A stretch of 64,000 bases of DNA from F23-D06 sp963620035. Its GTDB lineage: Bacteria > Bacteroidota > Bacteroidia > Bacteroidales > WCHB1-69. The translations under genes were made by a program, and so were the position numbers. Positions 1 to 7,835 of this stretch are shown here, piece after piece (position 1 is the first letter of the stretch; each line of letters begins with the position of its first letter). The notes under the pieces are model-generated. The model saw only the letters and a list, made by a program, of their open reading frames with translations. It ran no database searches and had not been told where the DNA came from. The stretch spans positions 1 through 64,000 of the forward strand of contig CAVEXN010000005.1 of assembly GCA_963620035.1 (NCBI GenBank). The letters run 5' to 3'.

Positions 1-84
1 CGAAACGCAGCCGGAAACACCTTGACTAACCTCGTTTACAACATGAACCGTTACGAGCAAATAATAAGACTTGGAATCAATTGA
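1..84 (+). mobile_element. C-terminal tail of a DDE transposase (truncated by window edge)
   Basis: Frame 1 is open from the first base to TGA at 82-84 and reads as 27 residues containing GNTLTNLVYNMNRYEQ. Tails of this kind (hydrophobic, LVYNxxR) close many IS4/IS5-type DDE transposases, whose last helix carries an AYN/VYN-R motif. The catalytic part lies outside the window, so neither family nor intactness can be judged. The C10A9 tract at 116-134 lies just beyond and may be near the insertion-sequence end; no terminal inverted repeat can be confirmed. Confidence 0.5.
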
Positions 85-178
85 TACACACAACAAACTG
101 AATGTCAGGGTGTTACCCCCCCCCCAAAAAAAAACTATAATGAAACCAAAACAAAGGCGTTCCGAAAGAAAAAACATG

Positions 179-186
179 TAATTTTG
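179..186 (+). promoter_or_regulatory. Candidate -7 promoter element for the HNH gene
   Basis: TAATTTTG matches the Bacteroidetes -7 consensus TAnnTTTG. It would give an untranslated leader of about 130 bases containing the 18-bp tandem repeat at 253-288. No convincing -33 TTTG is seen. A C10 run followed by A9 (116-134) lies about 45 bp upstream. Confidence 0.35.
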
Positions 187-252
187 CAACGTCTTGTTTT
201 CAGATTTATGTTTAACGAACCTCGCATAGTCTGAAGGTGAGGTGTAAAAAAG

Positions 253-288
253 TTAATAATAGAGGTTCCCTTAATAATAGAGGTTCCC
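253..288 (+). repeat. Perfect 18-bp tandem repeat (2 units) in the leader of the HNH gene
   Basis: TTAATAATAGAGGTTCCC occurs at 253-270 and again directly at 271-288, 30 bp before the HNH gene's ATG. The unit is AT-rich with a GGTTCCC core. It may be a regulator-binding site or a replication-slippage product. Confidence 0.85.
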
Positions 289-318
289 ACAATTATAAAC
301 TCTATAAACCACCAAACT

Positions 319-1914
319 ATGTCATCAAAATTCTTGTCCAAACTGTCAAAGGAAGAATATGCCACCCTTACTCTGAAACTGCATAGCATCCAGCACGGCA
401 GGTGCTTCATCTGCGGAAAGGAAATAGACCTTGCTGTCCAGACGACCAACATTGACCACATCGTTCCTCTTGCCTCACGGGGACGGGACGACAAGTCTAA
501 TTTCGCCCTGACTCACGAAGCTTGCAACAAATCCAAGCAGGATGCCAATCTGCAAGTTGCAAGGGCTCTAGCGCATCTGAAGACTATTCAGGACAAGGTC
601 AACACAGATGAAAAGCGCGCGGCTTCTCTTAAGGATCTTTTGCTCTCGGAGGGTGGCTCGCGCTATGACTTCTCCTACAAAGTCATAGGGGAAGAACTGC
701 TGTACTCGTTCAATGAACTTGGGGATGTCACCGTTTACCGGAGTCTTATTTTCACTGATGCGCTCTCTGGAGAGAAAACGGCCTTTGTCGAGATCCCTTT
801 GGAATATCTCTACCACGACGAAATCATCAATCCTCGCGGAATCAACAGTAGTATCAACTTGCTGGTCAAGGAGTTCTATAAGAAAAACCCGCAGCTTCAT
901 TTGACTCTCGCCCGACTCGATGGCGGGAAAATAAAAGTGTTTGACGGCCAGCACAAGGCTGTCGCTCAGATTCTTCTCGGGCAACGCAAGCTCCTCCTGA
1001 GGCTGTTCATCGCCCCGGATGTCAATCGCTTGACGGAGACTAACGCCAATGCCGGGAGCAAGTTAAGACAGATTGCTTTCGACAAGGCGATAATGAGGCA
1101 ACTGAACAACACTCTCTACCAGGAAAGGGTCAAGAAATACCAGGATGACTACGGCTTTGCGGCAGATGATTTCTCATTCTCGGAACAGATGCTTTGCGAA
1201 TATTTCAAGGGTGAAAATATCAAGAAGTACATCATTGACGCCGTGAAGAGTGCCATAACCTATTCCCCGGACAACAGGATGAAGGATTTTATTGATTTCG
1301 AAGGCAAGGGCAAATCGCTCCCGATTTCCCACAGTGCCTACGACAAGGTATTCCTGTCGTCGTTCATCGACAGCAAGCTGATATTGACGACGAATATAAA
1401 TGCCGGGGCAGAAGACGGGACGAATCCAAGAGAACTGGAAATTGCTCAGATTTCAAAACTGCTCTCTCTCATCTCCGACACGCTCTATGGGGGTAAATTC
1501 AATCCGGAAATCGGAGTAAACCGAATAGAGAATAAAATCCTCGAGCAAAAGGATACAGACATAACTGATGCTCAGCTGATTGCCTACCGTATGAGCAAGG
1601 AGGAGATTGTTTATGCGTGGGTCCCATATCTGCTCCAGGTAATAAAGATGTTTTTTGTTAACACTGGGATAATGGACTACAAAGAGACGAGCCCGTTCCA
1701 GACGAAATTCCCGAACCAGATCTGGGCCAATCTTCAAAAATTCATTTACAATCTCTACAACCTGCCGCTATGGAAAGACCGTTCAATGGCCGGCACCCAT
1801 TTCTCCGGAAAGAAGAACCCAGATTTCTGGAAGACAGTCTTCCGCACCGGCAAGACCCCCGAGGGCGTATCAGTCCTTGCTCAGCCTGTCAACTATATTG
1901 AGATGATCAAGTAA
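319..1914 (+). CDS. HNH endonuclease fused to a DGQHR (DndB/ParB-like) domain
   Basis: This 531-residue soluble protein starts with an HNH nuclease module. Cys29 and Cys32 form a CxxC knuckle, Asp46-His47 form the DHI motif, Asn61 is the central Asn, and His66-Cys69-Asn70 give the closing HxxCN. Around residues 205-225 it has KVFDGQHKAVAQILLG, the DGQHR-type signature seen in DndB-like and ParB-related proteins, where it forms a nucleotide or nucleic-acid pocket. The C-terminal 250 residues are not recognised. The ATG at 319 is the first start after the tandem repeat. The gene stands alone: transposase tails lie on both sides and no dnd genes are visible. A role as a stand-alone nuclease in defence or mobile DNA is inferred; both motifs are seen directly. 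All HNH ligands look present, so it is probably active. Confidence 0.7.
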   Translation: MSSKFLSKLSKEEYATLTLKLHSIQHGRCFICGKEIDLAVQTTNIDHIVPLASRGRDDKSNFALTHEACNKSKQDANLQVARALAHLKTIQDKVNTDEKRAASLKDLLLSEGGSRYDFSYKVIGEELLYSFNELGDVTVYRSLIFTDALSGEKTAFVEIPLEYLYHDEIINPRGINSSINLLVKEFYKKNPQLHLTLARLDGGKIKVFDGQHKAVAQILLGQRKLLLRLFIAPDVNRLTETNANAGSKLRQIAFDKAIMRQLNNTLYQERVKKYQDDYGFAADDFSFSEQMLCEYFKGENIKKYIIDAVKSAITYSPDNRMKDFIDFEGKGKSLPISHSAYDKVFLSSFIDSKLILTTNINAGAEDGTNPRELEIAQISKLLSLISDTLYGGKFNPEIGVNRIENKILEQKDTDITDAQLIAYRMSKEEIVYAWVPYLLQVIKMFFVNTGIMDYKETSPFQTKFPNQIWANLQKFIYNLYNLPLWKDRSMAGTHFSGKKNPDFWKTVFRTGKTPEGVSVLAQPVNYIEMIK

Positions 1915-2099
1915 GTGAGACTATTATCCAAATGAAAATAACCAAAATAGTATTTCAAAGCATATTGTCGTCGTTTGTGACTCGGCGGCCGTTGAATTCC
2001 TCAGTTTTCTGCGGTTTTTCGGATTTCGACTGGGCGGAGTCTTACAGGATCTCGAGGAAGCTGGGGGTTATGGCGGTGGTTCTGGAGTCGGGGATGACT

Positions 2100-2282
2100 A
2101 TGTTCATCTCTATTGCCATCCGTGCCACTATCGTCTATTCTCTGGTTGATACCTGCAAGGCCGTGGGAAAAGATCCACGTGAGTGGATGGAGGATGTCCA
2201 GGTTTGTATCCATGGTAACGGGAACAACCGTGGGGCGTTATGCGATCTCTTGTCCGACAAGTGGGCAATATTATCCAACTAA
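2100..2282 (+). pseudogene. Relic of IS66-family transposase (C-terminal domain only)
   Basis: The open frame starting near 1932 becomes recognisable only from about 2100, where it reads ATIVYSLVDTCKAVGKDPRE followed by a degraded LLSDKW end. This matches the IS66 transposase C-terminal domain of Bacteroidales, normally YSLxxTCKxxGxxPxxWLxDVLxRI with LLPxxW at the end. The expected VLLRIP stretch has become VQVCIHG. The DDE catalytic core is absent, so this is a dead fragment. The first 55 codons of the frame (1932-2099) show no similarity I recognise and are probably junction sequence. Confidence 0.75.
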
Positions 2283-2295
2283 AATCAACCCGTTC

Positions 2296-2331
2296 CAACT
2301 TGAAACAACTTGGGCCAACTTGTCCCAACTT
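2296..2331 (+). repeat. Four CAACTT units at exact 10-bp spacing
   Basis: CAACTT occurs at 2296, 2306, 2316 and 2326, the first three followed by G, with variable three-base spacers. The 10-bp period places every unit on the same DNA face. The array lies between the IS66 relic and the glycosyltransferase start. Confidence 0.8.
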
Positions 2332-2404
2332 AAAAATCAGAAAACCAGGTCGTCTTTTATCGGAGGCTTACGAATGTGAGCCCCCGCAAATTCAACCATC
2401 ACAA

Positions 2405-3622
2405 ATGCATAGAATACTATTTATATCACAGCATTTTACTCCGGAGTTTTTTCGGGGTAATGATATTGCGGATGACTGGGCACGGAGGGGGTATGATGTG
2501 ACCGTGGTGACGGGAATTCCCAACTACCCCAAGGGAAAGTTCTTCGACGGATATGGGCTTTTTAAACGCAGCAGGGAAGTCGTAGATGGGGTCAGGGTTA
2601 TCCGGGTTCCGATTGTTCCGCGTGGGAATGGAAGTAAGGTGATGCTCCTGCTGAATTTCCTTTCTTACGGTTTCAATGCATCTGTGTTCCTGTTCTTTCA
2701 TCTTATTCGCCATAAGTATGATGTATGCTTTGTGCAGCAGACTTCGCCGGTGAATATGGCGCTGCCGGGAATCTGGTTCAAGCGGCTGACGGGGAAGCCT
2801 CTCTACTGCTGGGTGCTGGATATGTGGCCGGAGAGCCTCAAGTATGGCGGGCATATCAACAATAAGTTGATACTCGGATATTTCGGAAACATCGCGCTTC
2901 AGATGTTCAAGGCTTCCGACAAGATTCTGATAAGTTCTCGAGGATTTGAGAAATGCATCACTTCTCGTGGGGATTTTGCGGACAAGATTGTTTATTTCCC
3001 GAATTGGGCGGAGGATGTGTTCTCGGGTAATTCTTCTTCTGAGACGACGATTCCTGCGTTGCCGGAAGGCTTCAAGGTGATGTTTGCGGGCAATGTGGGG
3101 GAGTCTCAGGATTTCGACCATATCGCCGAGGCGGCTGAAATGTTGGGAGACGATGAGGGGATTAAGTTCGTGATTGTCGGCGACGGCCGAAAGAAGGGCT
3201 GGCTCAATCAGCGGATTGCGGAAAGGGGCTTGGCGAACAGGATTGTGGCTCTGGGACGTTTTTCTGCTGAGGTTATGCCGTCGTTCTTCAAGGCGGCTGA
3301 TGTGATGCTGGTTTCGCTGTGCGACAATGAATTGTTCCGGCTCACCGCTCCGGCGAAGATTCAGGCCTACATGGCGGCTGGGAAGCCGATAGTGGGAATG
3401 ATTAGCGGAGAAGGGAATGCTCTCATCAAGGACTCAAGATGCGGAGTAGCAGTTGAGGCTGGTGATGCCGCTGGGCTTGTCGATGCGATTCGGAGTCTGA
3501 AGGTGATGCCTCCTTCCGAGCTTGCGGAGATGGGACGACGAGGCAGAGAGTATTGCCATCAGAATTTCGACAAGAAGATGCTGATGGACAGGCTTTGCGA
3601 GGTGATGGGACTTGAAAAGTGA
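2405..3622 (+). CDS. GT4-family glycosyltransferase (WbuB-like)
   Basis: A GT-B fold glycosyltransferase of 405 residues. The N-terminal domain starts RILFISQHFTPEFFRGNDIA, typical of WbuB/WcaI-type enzymes that bind an acceptor near the N-terminus. The middle has a DMWPESL motif and a hydrophobic patch (residues about 75-95) that may touch the membrane. The C-terminal half has KVMFAGNVGESQDF and VIVGDGRKK, then a donor-site region with FRLTAPAKIQAYMAAGKPIVG, as in GT4 enzymes using nucleotide sugars. The frame is open 55 codons further upstream through the CAACTT array, but the ATG at 2405 fits the family N-terminus. Role: surface polysaccharide or O-antigen assembly on the cytoplasmic face. 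No other polysaccharide genes adjoin it, so it is an orphan or a remnant of a cluster broken by mobile elements. Confidence 0.82.
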   Translation: MHRILFISQHFTPEFFRGNDIADDWARRGYDVTVVTGIPNYPKGKFFDGYGLFKRSREVVDGVRVIRVPIVPRGNGSKVMLLLNFLSYGFNASVFLFFHLIRHKYDVCFVQQTSPVNMALPGIWFKRLTGKPLYCWVLDMWPESLKYGGHINNKLILGYFGNIALQMFKASDKILISSRGFEKCITSRGDFADKIVYFPNWAEDVFSGNSSSETTIPALPEGFKVMFAGNVGESQDFDHIAEAAEMLGDDEGIKFVIVGDGRKKGWLNQRIAERGLANRIVALGRFSAEVMPSFFKAADVMLVSLCDNELFRLTAPAKIQAYMAAGKPIVGMISGEGNALIKDSRCGVAVEAGDAAGLVDAIRSLKVMPPSELAEMGRRGREYCHQNFDKKMLMDRLCEVMGLEK

Positions 3623-4153
3623 TGGCGGTGAGGCTATTCTTTGAACAGATTCGACAATGCACAGGTTGAACTATGGGGCATTTAAGACTGACAAAATATA
3701 TTCAGACATATTCTTGGGCTCGCTCGGCTAAAGCAATTCCTACTGTTCCATCCATGCTCTATTGTAATATTGGAAAAGATGAAACCGCAGCAAAAAGAAA
3801 ATACAGTAATGACTCGGAAGGTAAACTTGAATGTGAATATGTTTCGCAACATTCTTGTGAGTATGATGCAATCTGCGTCATGCTTATTTTTCCGTTTTCC
3901 CGTTCATAAGTCTAAAGTCCTCGCTGGTCTCGCGCCGGACGAAAAACGTCTTGAACCCTTTCTCCGTTTCCCGGAAAAATGCGGCTTCCGTGCGGCGAAT
4001 AAAAGTAAAATCATTACCTTTGCACTCCGGTTTCTTTGGATTTTGGCTAAAGGACTTCACAAGGTTCAGAGGGTCGGAATGCCTGTCTTGCCGGTCGTCA
4101 GACAAGTCGATAGACGGGTGCGGAAAGGATAAAGACAGAAGTCCCTTAAAGTA
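3623..4153. other. Intergenic stretch without a supported gene
   Basis: 531 bases. Open frames of 78 and 120 codons cross it on the plus strand, but none shows a recognisable domain, credible start or base bias. An inverted copy of the TTTTTCGTCCGGCGCG motif lies at 3931-3950. TACCTTTG at 4015-4022 is a possible -7 promoter element for the ATPase at 4154. The rest may be eroded gene remains. Confidence 0.5.
3931..3950 (-). repeat. Copy 1 of the dispersed TTTTTCGTCCGGCGC motif
   Basis: Read on the minus strand this is GACGTTTTTCGTCCGGCGCG. Related copies are at 6077-6097, 9189-9208 and 25163-25185 on the plus strand. Confidence 0.6.
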
Positions 4154-5176
4154 ATGAGGACCATGCTGAAGGAGATTAAATTAGAGCGATTTACTGCGTT
4201 CGACAATTTGGCTGTTACGTTGTCGGCGGGCATCAATGTTCTGATTGGGGCAAACGGGACGGGAAAAACACATCTGCTGAAACTTCTTTACGGGGCAATG
4301 CAGCAAGCCGATAGTCGAGTAGAAAAGAATATGGATCAGACACTTCTGGGGTTGTTTATGCCGGATTCGCTATCTCGTCTTGTGAAAAGGTCAGCAGGAA
4401 GAGGAAAAGGCTCGTTTGTTGTTTTCAGGAATGATGGAGACGGAGTGGAGCGCTCCTTGCGTTATGAACTGACTTCGCTTGGGAGGTCTCAAACGGTGAA
4501 CAGCAGAGTTTGGAGTCGAGACCGAAGGTACAATGTGGTATATATACCGGTAAAGGATATGCTGGCGAACAGCCCCGGATTTAAATCTCTCTATGAAAAG
4601 CGTGAACTTTTTTTTGAATCCATTTATGCCGACATCATATCTTTGGCCCTTTTGCCTCCGACAAAAGGGCATCCTTCGAAAGAAAAGTCTACGCTCTTGG
4701 ATAGGATACAACGTGTTATAGATGGAAAGGTGGAGAAGAAAGATGAGAAGTTCTATCTGAGGAATTCTCACGGAAAACTGGAATTTCCCCTGCTGGCAGA
4801 AGGCTATCGTAAACTGGGGTTGTTATATTCTTTGATACAGAATGAGAGCATTTCTTCTGACAGCATTCTTTTCTGGGATGAACCGGAGGCTAATTTGAAT
4901 CCGAAACTGGCAAAAGAAGTGGTGAAGATTCTTCTTGAATTGCAGCGTATGGGAACACAGGTATTCATCGCCACTCATGATTATGTTTTATTGAAAGAAT
5001 TTGAACTGGGTACAGATCCTAAAAGAGATAAGGTGGCTTATCATGCGCTATTTATAGAAAATGAGAGCGTGAATTGTCAGACGGCTTCCACTCTGGGCGA
5101 GATAAACCATAATGTCATCAATGATACTTTCGACGATCTATTGATGCGCTCTATAGGCGATGATTGGGAGGATTAG
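4154..5176 (+). CDS. ABC/SMC-type AAA ATPase (AAA_21/RecF-like), first gene of a two-gene cassette
   Basis: A 340-residue ATPase. Walker A is GANGTGKT (residues 32-39) in the N-terminal IKLERFTAFDNL context usual for RecF/OLD-type ATPases that recognise DNA ends. Walker B with the following acidic residue is ILFWDEPEANLNP (about 237-249), and FIATHDY supplies the switch His. The central insertion (about 60-200) is variable and contains a YIPVKDML stretch. There is no TOPRIM or other nuclease domain in this chain. The next gene starts four bases after the stop and encodes a small putative nuclease, so the two likely form an ATPase/nuclease complex, as in several two-gene anti-phage cassettes. 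The start could also be the ATG at 4163. The anti-phage role is inferred. Confidence 0.75.
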   Translation: MRTMLKEIKLERFTAFDNLAVTLSAGINVLIGANGTGKTHLLKLLYGAMQQADSRVEKNMDQTLLGLFMPDSLSRLVKRSAGRGKGSFVVFRNDGDGVERSLRYELTSLGRSQTVNSRVWSRDRRYNVVYIPVKDMLANSPGFKSLYEKRELFFESIYADIISLALLPPTKGHPSKEKSTLLDRIQRVIDGKVEKKDEKFYLRNSHGKLEFPLLAEGYRKLGLLYSLIQNESISSDSILFWDEPEANLNPKLAKEVVKILLELQRMGTQVFIATHDYVLLKEFELGTDPKRDKVAYHALFIENESVNCQTASTLGEINHNVINDTFDDLLMRSIGDDWED

Positions 5177-5179
5177 TCT

Positions 5180-5752
5180 ATGGCAATGCAAGTGGAAACA
5201 GATGGGTTTGTTTTTGATTTCAACAACAAGGTGCAGAATGCATTTGTTTTTGACAGCGCAATGCATAATGGCATCAGGAATATGATGAAGTCTGTTGATG
5301 TCATAGCTGAGTTTCCCGATGAGTATCTATTCATAGAACTTAAGAATTATCTTCCCTTGTATGGCGGAATGGAATTCCGTTGCCCTTTGTGTGATGACAA
5401 ACAACTGATAAAAACGAAATGCCCACTTTCTGATGATGATGGTAAACGTGTCAAAGCTACAGTTAAAAGAATTGCCCGTGACTTGCGCCAAAAGTATTTC
5501 GACACATTCCTTTATTGTTATGCGGAGGACAAAATGAATAAACCGGTTATTTTTATTTGCGTGGTGGAAGGCTGTGATACAGCGCTGGTTCTTCGTCTGA
5601 AAGATATTATCTCAGGGTTGATACCTAAAGGAATCCCAGAGCAAACAAAATGGGTGAAGCCGATTCTGAAGAATGTCTTCGTGGTGAATGTTAGCGCATG
5701 GAATGCCAGTAGCAAGTTGAAATGTTACGGGAATTGTTCTTTGTCTGTATAG
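5180..5752 (+). CDS. Small protein with PD-(D/E)XK-like signature, partner of the ATPase
   Basis: 190 residues, not assigned to a family. Residues 39-57 read VDVIAEFPDEYLFIELKNY, giving Asp40 and Glu53-x-Lys55, the spacing and hydrophobic beta-strand context of a PD-(D/E)XK nuclease core. A possible metal-binding segment follows (FRCPLC, then KCPL about nine residues later). The C-terminal half alternates hydrophobic strands (KPVIFICVVEG, NVFVVNVSAWN). It begins three bases after the ATPase stop, so the two are almost certainly co-transcribed and probably act together. The nuclease assignment rests only on the motif; a substrate-binding partner without catalysis is possible. Confidence 0.55.
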   Translation: MAMQVETDGFVFDFNNKVQNAFVFDSAMHNGIRNMMKSVDVIAEFPDEYLFIELKNYLPLYGGMEFRCPLCDDKQLIKTKCPLSDDDGKRVKATVKRIARDLRQKYFDTFLYCYAEDKMNKPVIFICVVEGCDTALVLRLKDIISGLIPKGIPEQTKWVKPILKNVFVVNVSAWNASSKLKCYGNCSLSV

Positions 5753-6076
5753 TTAATAACTCGATTTGACGTGGCAATGCCATACGAGATCGACAGGAAG
5801 GGGGGCTATTATCTCATCAACACCGCCTTCAAACAACTCGAAAAACTCCGAAAAAAATTCGGCATACAACCTTAATCATCATCGGCTTCTAAGTGATGTC
5901 GATGTTATCGGTTGTTGGCCATCTCTCCCCTCGACAATTTTAGGAGCTGCTGATAGCACCTCAAGTTGAGATGTCGTTTGACGAAGCCAATCGGTTCCGT
6001 CATTTTTTTGCGGCAGGTGTATTGGTGTGTTAGTGCAGACAGGATGCGTTGTTGACAGGAGCCAAAGTTGACTTGA
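5753..6076. other. Eroded intergenic region with a 32-codon reading frame
   Basis: An ATG frame at 5777-5875 encodes a 32-residue charged peptide (EIDRKGGYYLINTAFKQLE core), perhaps the end of a lost gene or an independent small protein. The rest has no supported gene. The overlapping minus-strand frames of about 70 codons at 5879-6117 are low-quality and unrecognised. Confidence 0.4.
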
Positions 6077-6097
6077 GACTTTTTTCGTCCGGCACAC
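6077..6097 (+). repeat. Copy 2 of the dispersed TTTTTTCGTCCGGC motif
   Basis: GACTTTTTTCGTCCGGCACAC. It marks exactly the point where the truncated reading frame of the following pseudogene begins, so it may sit at a deletion or insertion junction. Confidence 0.6.
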
Positions 6098-7159
6098 CCT
6101 AAGGAAAGTGCCCTCATTCGTAAAGTAGAGCGTGAAATTGTCCGGAAAACTTTTGTGGATGCAGAAGGATTGAGGACATCAGTATATGCCTCTCTTGTCA
6201 GATATCTTGAAGAAAAGTCTTACATCCATTGGCAACCTTTTGATGCGGCTTTTGATACTGACGCAACCTTGAACGATCCTGATGATGAAAAAATGAGAGA
6301 GTTCATCCGTGCGGCCCGTGAAAAACGCGAATTTCAACTTCCGAAAGATTCTTCGTCGGTCAAGTTGCTGACACAACTCTCTTTAATGGACGAACATGGA
6401 CGTATTGCGAATGCCGCGATATTGCTGTTTGGAAAATACCCTCAACGTTTTTTTGTCACATCTGAGGTTAAATGCGTACAGTTCTAAGGAGAGGTAGTGG
6501 AGAAGCCTTTGCCGAGTTATCAGATATATCGCAGAACCGTGTTTGAGATGATCGATCAGGCAACGGCATTCGTTATGAGCCGTATAGACAATCGGACAGG
6601 CACTCGTGCAGACGGAGAATCAGCAGCAATTCCTACTGAATATGAACTTCCTCGTGATGCTGTGAGGGAAGCCGTTGTCAATGCCGTTTGCCATCGTGAC
6701 CATACAAGCAACGGCAGTGTACAGGTGATGTTGTTCCGGAATCGTCTGGAGGTTTGGAATCCTGGACAACTCCCTTATGGATTGACTGTGCAAAAACTTT
6801 TCGGTCCTCACAAGTCTATTCCTGCAAATCCTCTTATAGCAGATCCGAAGTTTTGGGTTGGATACGTCGAAAAGGTCGGAACCGGAACGGAGGATATTGT
6901 GAACCAGTGTAAAGGCAAGGGAATTAAGATACCAGAATATCATCAAGAAGAGGACTTCAGAGTGGTAATATGGCGGTCGGGTGATCCAGGTGTCCTGCAC
7001 TGGCTTCGGTCTCTGGAATGTCGCTCGTTGCATGGCACTGGAATTATCTCGTGGCTGCGTTGGTGGCGCTGTCTACAGCATATCTGCTGTTTTATGAAGA
7101 AGTACTACCACCTTTACGCGGAATATTTGGAATCACTTAACAAAAAAGCAAAGATATGA
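6098..7159 (+). pseudogene. AlbA_2/RecG-like ATP-binding transcriptional regulator, truncated and interrupted by a stop
   Basis: The frame from about 6098 to 6975 encodes the middle and C-terminal part of a Schlafen/AlbA_2-HATPase_c_4 protein ('ATP-binding protein, RecG-like'). Visible are FVDAEGLRTSVYASLVRYLE, then AILLFGKYPQRF, and the ATPase-like PRDAVREAVVNAVCHRDH and VEKVGTGTEDIV. Two lesions are seen: the N-terminal AlbA_2 domain is missing upstream of the dispersed motif at 6077-6097, and an in-frame TAA at 6485-6487 replaces what is normally an aromatic codon (VKCVQF-stop-GEVVEKPLPSY). The reading frame is the same on both sides of the stop. After VVIWR (about 6975) the translation loses family character, and another frame (6985-7140) encodes a hydrophobic tail, so the 3' end is also a junction. 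The stop at 7157-7159 overlaps the next gene's ATG. Confidence 0.8.
6985..7140 (+). pseudogene. Possible C-terminal tail of a lost membrane protein
   Basis: In the frame offset from the ATP-binding pseudogene, 51 codons after a TGA at 6982-6984 read as one strongly hydrophobic helix (YLVAALVALSTAYLLFY) followed by LPPLRGIFGIT and TAA at 7138-7140, 15 bp before the cupin start. This looks more protein-like than the in-frame continuation of the pseudogene. Family unknown; seen only as composition and position. Confidence 0.3.
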
Positions 7160-7539
7160 CAATAGATAAAGAACTTATTGAAAGCCTTTTCGCCCAGGCC
7201 GCCGTTAACCCGCGCCTGCGGCAGAACTGCGACCTCCGCACCTCGCCGGACGACGGCAGCCAAAGGATGCTCAATGCGCTGCTGCCGGGTACGCAAATGC
7301 CGATACATCGACACACGAAATCGTCTGAGAGTGTTGTGGTTATCGTTGGCTCTATGGATGAGATATTCTATGATGACAATGGCACGGAGACGGAGCGAAT
7401 TCACCTTTGCCCTGCTCTTGGCAATTACGGATGCCAGATTCCGAAAGGGGCATGGCACAGTGTTGAGGTGTTTGAACCTACCGTTATTATGGAAGCCAAG
7501 GACGGCCGCTACGGCGAAGACGGCAGCGAGCAGAAATAG
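7156..7539 (+). CDS. WbuC-family cupin-fold metalloprotein
   Basis: A 127-residue single cupin domain. The metal-binding motif is MPIHRHTKSSESVVVIVGS, with two histidines two apart and a Glu a few residues on; the second part has the PKGAWHSVEV strand with the final His. This matches WbuC-type cupins usually found near O-antigen or lipooligosaccharide genes; their substrate is not established. Pro/Arg-rich LFAQAAVNPRLRQN at residues 11-24 is typical of the family start. The ATG overlaps the TGA of the preceding frame (ATGA). The upstream hydrophobic tail at 6985-7140 may be what remains of its original neighbour. The gene looks intact. Confidence 0.8.
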   Translation: MTIDKELIESLFAQAAVNPRLRQNCDLRTSPDDGSQRMLNALLPGTQMPIHRHTKSSESVVVIVGSMDEIFYDDNGTETERIHLCPALGNYGCQIPKGAWHSVEVFEPTVIMEAKDGRYGEDGSEQK

Positions 7540-7835
7540 GTTTTCTGTCTTGAGTTTTACGTTTTTTGTTGACATGACGTGGCGGAAATCCGGCATTATT
7601 GTTGGGTTTTCGCCATTTTTTGTAATAATGAACTGAAAGTGAGTATGTCAATCCCAGGGCTGACGTAACAATAATTGAATGAGGAATTAGGAATGAGGAA
7701 TTGCGGATGGCAATATGTGTAACGCATCTAAATTCTAAATTCGTGAGGTAGCTGTGAGCGGCAGTTTCGTTTGAATCAATTTCTTTTCTATCTTTGCAAC
7801 GGCGGTAAAATTTACCGCCGTTTAATTTACATGGT
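7540..7835. other. Intergenic region with repeat tracts, promoter and palindrome
   Basis: Contains AATTGAATGAGGAATTAGG followed by a second AATGAGGAATT (7673-7705), the same tract as at about 25301-25319, and a CTAAATTCTAAATTC stretch. TATCTTTG at 7789-7796 is a good -7 promoter element for the ATPase pseudogene at 7836. A perfect 21-bp palindrome, CGGCGGTAAA-A-TTTACCGCCG (7800-7820), lies just after it, in the expected position of an operator at the transcription start. Confidence 0.6.

Noticed and set aside
116..134. C10A9 tract as a phase-variable switch for the HNH gene
   Set aside because: It lies about 45 bp upstream of the candidate -7 element and outside any frame; too far to argue for direct control.
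3770..4132. 120-codon open frame before the ATPase gene
   Set aside because: No domain, no credible start, and it contains an inverted copy of a dispersed intergenic motif.
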